Assembly (NCBI GenBank): GCA_900110015.1
Contig: FOCD01000006.1
Location: 29,366 to 93,365 of the forward strand
DNA from: Terribacillus saccharophilus
Lineage (GTDB): Bacteria; Bacillota; Bacilli; Bacillales; Amphibacillaceae
Direction: 5' to 3'
DNA: 64,000 nucleotides
Below the pieces are notes generated by a model. That model was not told where the DNA came from. It saw only the letters and a program-made list of their open reading frames with translations, and made no database searches. Shown in pieces: positions 59,868 through 64,000 of the stretch (within the stretch, counting starts at the first letter, position 1; every line of letters starts with the position of its first letter). The position numbers and the translations under genes are program-made.

Positions 59868-60098
59868 ATGGAAAGTAAATTCATTAAAAACTTTGACATC
59901 CAGAATAAATACTCCGTGAATGAAAAAAATCCAGCCGGCAACCTTTTTGAAGAGATTAGTGAGCAAGATTTGTCACTTACATCTGGAGGAACTAGTGATG
60001 CCGTTTCAAAAGTTCTAGCTAATAGGTGGGGACTCGCTGGGAATTATGGTCAAGTTTGTACATTGTCTGCAGAATGTGCTCTTGGACAGGCTTGTTAG
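59868..60098 (+). CDS. lanA: Class II lanthipeptide precursor (mersacidin/alpha-peptide-like)
   Basis: 76 residues from the ATG at 59868 preceded by AGGAGG. Leader MESKFIKNFDIQNKYSVNEK ... EQDLSLTSGG ends in a double glycine. The core (about 35 residues) begins TSDAVSKVLANRWGLAGNYG and ends QVCTLSAECALGQAC. CTLSAEC matches the CTLTxEC lipid-II-binding ring of mersacidin, lacticin 3147 A1 and haloduracin alpha; the GNxG lead-in is like two-peptide alpha chains. The core offers Ser/Thr for dehydration and three Cys for rings. It is transcribed opposite to lanT and lanM with its own terminator. Confidence 0.85.
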   Translation: MESKFIKNFDIQNKYSVNEKNPAGNLFEEISEQDLSLTSGGTSDAVSKVLANRWGLAGNYGQVCTLSAECALGQAC

Positions 60099-60124
60099 TA
60101 AAGATACTGAAAATATAATTGCAA

Positions 60125-60153
60125 AAAAAGCCAGGTATTATACCTGGCTTTTT
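60125..60153 (+). terminator. Terminator after lanA
   Basis: AAAAAGCCAGGTA / TACCTGGCTTTTT, loop TTA; works in both directions, also ending the lanT transcript region. Confidence 0.85.
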
Positions 60154-60254
60154 ATGTATGCTAATAAAATCCTAATAATCTACCTCTATCACATCCTGAA
60201 GATATTTTAGAGGTTGCTTACATATCGATCCAGCAAATCAATTGCTATTGGTTT

Positions 60255-62420
60255 CTAGTTACTAATAAGCTGTACATTACTTTTTCCTGATTCAGAAGAT
60301 GAGTACAACTCATAATATTTACCTTCAATATTAATCAACTCTTCGTGTGTACCTCTTTCAATTATTTTACCAGATTCCATAACAAATATGACATCACTGT
60401 CTCTTATAGTCGATAATCTATGAGCAATTACAATACTAGTGCTTCCAATTTCTTTGAAATAATTAGCAATTTTAATCTCATTTAATGAATCTAATGAACT
60501 TGTTGCCTCATCTAGAACCACAACTTTGTGGTTATTTATTATCGATTTTGCAAGAGCAATTCTCTGTCTTTGTCCACCTGAGAAATTCATTCCCATATCA
60601 GAAACAAGAGTGTTATATTTCATTGGTAGGCTTTCTATAGTATTAGATATCTGTGCAATGTCTGCTGCTTTTTTGACGTCATCAAAAGAGGCTTCCAAAC
60701 TCCCCGTGGTTATATTCTCATAAATTGATGTATTCATCAACTGAATTTCTTGGGGTACAATTGCCATTTGTTTTCTTAAGAATTTCTTATTAATTTTAGA
60801 AATTGGTCTTCCATCATAATATAGTGTTCCTTTTGTAGGTTCATAGAGACCAATTAATAATTTAGCTAAAGTGCTTTTACCTGACCCTGACTCTCCTACT
60901 ATTGCAATCTTTTGTCCACTCTGAATGTCCATCGAAATGTTCGATAATACAAGATCGTCCTCATTAGATGTATAAGAGAACGAAACATTTTCCAGTGTAA
61001 TAGACCCCGTTAATTGTGGTTCCTCTTCGCCTGCATTAGTGTTTTCTTGTGGTACATCTGTAATGTCTTTTAATCTTTCTATCGTATTAGAGGCAACCCA
61101 GAATGCATTCCAAACTTGAAAGAATGAAGATGAATAATTAAAAAACATGGTCGTAATTGTATAAAATGCAATTGTTTCACCTATCGATGTATTATTATTA
61201 ATCAAAAGATTCATTGAGAAAATTAACACAATAATAGGCGAGGCAATTACGGATATCTGATTAAATGTGTTATATATATTAGATACGTAACCTTGGTCTT
61301 TAAAACGTTCTATAACATCATTTAATTTTTCATTCCACCGATAAATAACTTCTCCCTCAGAAGAGGAAACCTTAATGCCAAGAATAGAAGATATTGTTTC
61401 AACCTGAATTTTTTGCATTTTACTCCGTTCAACAATTTCATAAAGATTTAACTCTTTTAGATAGTTACGAAGGAAAAAAGTGATTATAAAATAAATAGTA
61501 AACAATGTAAAAACCACTAAAGCTAAAGAAACGGATTGATAAAGCATGTATGCAAATATAAAAATTAAGGCTCCAGCGTCCAAGACTCCTCTTATAATCT
61601 TATCCGCCATTAAATCCTTTATTATATCTATGCTGTTCAACCTATATAATATATCCCCCTTAGCTCTTAACTCAAAGAACTTATAAGGAATGTTTAACAA
61701 ATGTTTGAAGACATTAGATTGTAGATCCTTTTCGAGGATAGATTGTACTTTAATTAAGTATCTTCCTCTAGAATAAGTTGCGATAAAGTTTAAGAGAAGG
61801 GCACCTATAAATAGAAGTAGTATATTCATGCTTATATTATTATCTTGGATCACCGAATCGGTTAATACCTGTATGGACATTGGCATAACTAGAGTGGCTA
61901 TGTATGTAAGTAAGGATAGGGCAAAAATAATGCTGAACAACCCTTTATTATTCTTTATATGGGGTAATAGAAATACAAACGGATTCTCTTTCTCTGAATC
62001 AGGTTCAAAGTTTTCATTTGGAACAGGAATTAGAATAATACCTGTAAATCGCTGTTCAACTTCTGTATAAGAGAGTTTTTTTCTTCCGATTGAAGGATCT
62101 ACTATTATGATATGTTTTTTCGTAACCCTTTCCAATACTACAAAATGATTATCATCCCAATGTAATATACTAGGAGTATTAATTTGTAGCACCCCTTCTA
62201 ATGAAGTCCTATATGCTACTGCATCAAAACCTTTTATTTCAAGTAATTTCTTGACCTGATTTAACTTAAGTCCGTCTCGACCAACTTCCATAATGCCTCT
62301 TAAAGAACTTAATGACTCGTAACTCTTGTAGTACCGTAAGATCATTGCAGCACAACAAAGCCCACATTCAGTCTGCTGCATTTGTTCAACAAATGGTACT
62401 TTTCTATTGGTCTCAACCAT
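60255..62420 (-). CDS. lanT: LanT: C39 peptidase-ABC exporter
   Basis: 721 residues, ATG at 62420 behind AAAGGAATG. N-terminal C39 protease: QTECGLCCAAM with catalytic Cys19, HFVVLE (His) and VDPSIG (Asp). About six membrane helices span residues 160-420 (LSLLTYIATLVMPMSIQVLT and others). The nucleotide-binding domain has GESGSGKST near residue 510, FSGGQRQRIALAKS and VVVLDEATSSLDS. It cuts the leader after the double glycine and exports the modified core. It is separated from lanM by a terminator-like hairpin. Confidence 0.93.
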   Translation of the reverse strand: MVETNRKVPFVEQMQQTECGLCCAAMILRYYKSYESLSSLRGIMEVGRDGLKLNQVKKLLEIKGFDAVAYRTSLEGVLQINTPSILHWDDNHFVVLERVTKKHIIIVDPSIGRKKLSYTEVEQRFTGIILIPVPNENFEPDSEKENPFVFLLPHIKNNKGLFSIIFALSLLTYIATLVMPMSIQVLTDSVIQDNNISMNILLLFIGALLLNFIATYSRGRYLIKVQSILEKDLQSNVFKHLLNIPYKFFELRAKGDILYRLNSIDIIKDLMADKIIRGVLDAGALIFIFAYMLYQSVSLALVVFTLFTIYFIITFFLRNYLKELNLYEIVERSKMQKIQVETISSILGIKVSSSEGEVIYRWNEKLNDVIERFKDQGYVSNIYNTFNQISVIASPIIVLIFSMNLLINNNTSIGETIAFYTITTMFFNYSSSFFQVWNAFWVASNTIERLKDITDVPQENTNAGEEEPQLTGSITLENVSFSYTSNEDDLVLSNISMDIQSGQKIAIVGESGSGKSTLAKLLIGLYEPTKGTLYYDGRPISKINKKFLRKQMAIVPQEIQLMNTSIYENITTGSLEASFDDVKKAADIAQISNTIESLPMKYNTLVSDMGMNFSGGQRQRIALAKSIINNHKVVVLDEATSSLDSLNEIKIANYFKEIGSTSIVIAHRLSTIRDSDVIFVMESGKIIERGTHEELINIEGKYYELYSSSESGKSNVQLISN

Positions 62421-62442
62421 TTACAACATTCCTTTCTCTTTA

Positions 62443-62467
62443 AAAGGCCCCACAGAGTGGGGCCTTT
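62443..62467 (-). terminator. Hairpin between lanM and lanT
   Basis: AAAGGCCCCAC / GTGGGGCCTTT with AGAG loop, T-run on the minus strand. Placed right after lanM; it may lower lanT expression relative to lanM. Confidence 0.75.
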
Positions 62468-62470
62468 AAG

Positions 62471-64000
62471 TTATTCTAACCACAGGATATCTTGCATCTC
62501 CTCTTGGCAACCATACTTTAGCAAGTAATAACCCAGTCCTGCTATACCAATCATCAGACCATATATATTGACTGATCTGAAAGCATTATCATCCCAATGT
62601 GTTGCCACGTAGTTATCAAAATAGTTCTCTAAGACAGAGTCACATGAATTCTTCAATAACTTATTATTTGTTGTAGTTGCAAGTTGGTAAAGAACACCTA
62701 GATTGCCTATGTCACCGTGGCACATAACGTAAGTATGACCAAATCCTTTGTCCATAGTTGTGCGCAAAGCCAGCTCTATATCTTTTGTTATACTAGGGCT
62801 AACTTCAAAACCATACTTTAAAAGTATTGATCTATTTAAAAGAATACCTGGGGCTCCATGACACCATGCAACAGCCAATGAGTCTCTATCTATATTCATT
62901 TTCCAATTATTATTTTCATGAGAAAACATAGTACTTTCAAACTCAAGGGCCCCTTTAATAACCTCTTTTACTTTTGGGTCCTTATTATATTTATAATATC
63001 TGGCTAAAGCTGACGTTATACCACTTGTTCCATGCGCGAAACCTGTATATGCTTCTTTATGTTCTATAGAACCCCATAAGAACAAGTTATCATACCGTGC
63101 AACATTCTTTATAATATGATTGGCTACTATAGAGGCCTTAGTCAGGAGTTGCTCTTTCTTATCATAATCATGTGTATTTTCATACATTGATATCAATACA
63201 CCTAGTGCACCCGCAGAGCCAGATAAAAATTCATACTTCTGATTAGAATCTATATTTCTAACGAGATATTGTGATTTATCATATGCAATTTCTATATATT
63301 CATCAATATCCAGAATATTACCTATATGAAACACAGAATAAATTATCCCACTTATGCCAGTGAAAGCTCCTAAGTCCATTGATATTTCTGGATGTTCATC
63401 AATGCTATTAAGCAAATCTACACATGATTTTAGTGTTTGTAATGCAGCTTCTCTATACTTGTTATCGTGAGTAGCTTTTGCAAGATAAGCTAAATAAAGA
63501 GCTATTCCGCTATTCCCTTTATATAAATCGTATTCGATAGACGAAAAATGAGTAAAGACCTCCTCTTTACCAACTACCATTAAACCGAACCAAGTTCTTT
63601 CCGTTTCTGCAGTGTTTGTAATGCTATCATCTATTAATCTGTCCCCTATTTGTTTTGCAACTTCCAAATATTTTTGAGTATTAGTTGTCTTAGGGGGAGT
63701 TTCTGAATTAAATATTATTCCTGTTTCTTTAGATCCGCCGTTTGTTGCAGTATGCATAAAAGTAAAATCAATAATATTAGTTTGGAATTCTAAATCCTTA
63801 ATACTCATTTTGTTTATTTTGCTTAGTACTATTTCTAAAGGCGAATAACTTAATTTAAAATCAGCAACAATTTCTTTGCTCGAATTTCTTAAAAAAATTT
63901 CATTTGAATTAATAGAAAAATAAGGAACGTCTCCTTGTAATAAATCTTGATATTCATTTAGTGCAATCTTTCCTGGGTTATTATAAAACTCTGCCATTCC
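62471..64000 (-). CDS. lanM: LanM lanthipeptide synthetase, C-terminal part (start beyond window)
   Basis: The frame is open at the right edge; about 510 residues are visible of a family usually near 1,000. The first 110 or so residues are the end of the dehydratase domain (DFTFMHTATNGGSKETGIIF). The LanC-like cyclase domain follows: YKGNSGIALYLAYLAKATHD, AHGTSGITSALARYY, LAVAWCHGAPGILL and YVMCHGDIGNLGVLY, in which the two Cys and the His of CHG bind zinc. It dehydrates Ser/Thr and closes Cys rings in the precursor coded at 59868. The dehydratase active site lies outside the window. Confidence 0.92.
   Translation of the reverse strand, partial: GMAEFYNNPGKIALNEYQDLLQGDVPYFSINSNEIFLRNSSKEIVADFKLSYSPLEIVLSKINKMSIKDLEFQTNIIDFTFMHTATNGGSKETGIIFNSETPPKTTNTQKYLEVAKQIGDRLIDDSITNTAETERTWFGLMVVGKEEVFTHFSSIEYDLYKGNSGIALYLAYLAKATHDNKYREAALQTLKSCVDLLNSIDEHPEISMDLGAFTGISGIIYSVFHIGNILDIDEYIEIAYDKSQYLVRNIDSNQKYEFLSGSAGALGVLISMYENTHDYDKKEQLLTKASIVANHIIKNVARYDNLFLWGSIEHKEAYTGFAHGTSGITSALARYYKYNKDPKVKEVIKGALEFESTMFSHENNNWKMNIDRDSLAVAWCHGAPGILLNRSILLKYGFEVSPSITKDIELALRTTMDKGFGHTYVMCHGDIGNLGVLYQLATTTNNKLLKNSCDSVLENYFDNYVATHWDDNAFRSVNIYGLMIGIAGLGYYLLKYGCQEEMQDILWLE

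Overview
The window looks like part of a large, low-GC conjugative plasmid of a Bacillaceae-type Firmicute. Ribosome binding sites are strong AGGAGG-like sequences with many TTG and GTG starts. Lipoboxes and Gram-positive signal peptides are present. Replication, partition and mobilization genes, a Rap-Phr signalling pair and a class II lanthipeptide cluster all lie within 64 kb. I saw no rRNA, tRNA, transposase or CRISPR array.

Layout. 1-13.7 kb (nearly all minus strand): a conjugation block with a VirB4 ATPase (cut by the left edge), PrgI-like and VirB2-like proteins, and a long coiled protein, running on from a complete Tad/Flp-like module (CpaF/TadA ATPase, TadB, TadC, tandem 51-residue pilin-like peptides, pseudopilin-like proteins). 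Upstream sit a thioester-type surface adhesin and a Ser/Gly-rich exported protein. 13.7-15.9 kb: a gene-poor stretch with hairpins, then three small XRE-type regulators. 16-20.5 kb: the replicon core, with iteron-like repeats, an initiator gene apparently controlled by an antisense RNA and a leader attenuator, an actin-type ParM/ParR system with its centromere, and a Fic toxin with a VbhA-like antitoxin. 20.5-25.9 kb: mobilization, with an RSF1010/pSK41-like oriT core, a MobA/MobL relaxase, two coiled-coil accessory proteins and an ArdC-like protein. 26-41.4 kb: small accessory genes (FRG, ASCH, DUF5710-like, lipoproteins, Rap-Phr, a second partition system of ParA plus a ribbon-helix-helix protein). 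Nearly every intergenic gap here carries a member of a dispersed palindrome family built on AAACGTATACGTATACGTTT. 37-56 kb: a defence-like island with a frameshifted Mrr-type nuclease and an Upf1-like helicase; an operon of HTH-MrcB_N-HNH protein, MazG-like protein and GIY-YIG-DUF2075 helicase; AbiH-, DUF559-, CoiA- and AbiGi-like proteins; an Mrr-like protein beside a HEPN protein; a KAP NTPase; and a DUF3800 protein with a repeat-containing small RNA candidate. 57-58 kb: a tyrosine recombinase. 59.8-64 kb: a class II lanthipeptide precursor with a lipid-II-binding-type motif, a LanT protease/transporter and the C-terminal part of LanM.

How it fits together: the left block would build the transfer channel and a pilus, the middle replicates, segregates and nicks the plasmid, and the right block carries protection and competition functions. 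Two different partition systems and the confinement of the palindromes mainly to 27.6-41.4 kb suggest that the plasmid is a fusion of two replicons, or that the palindromes form a multi-site centromere for the second system.

All functional calls rest on reading motifs by eye; no database search was run.
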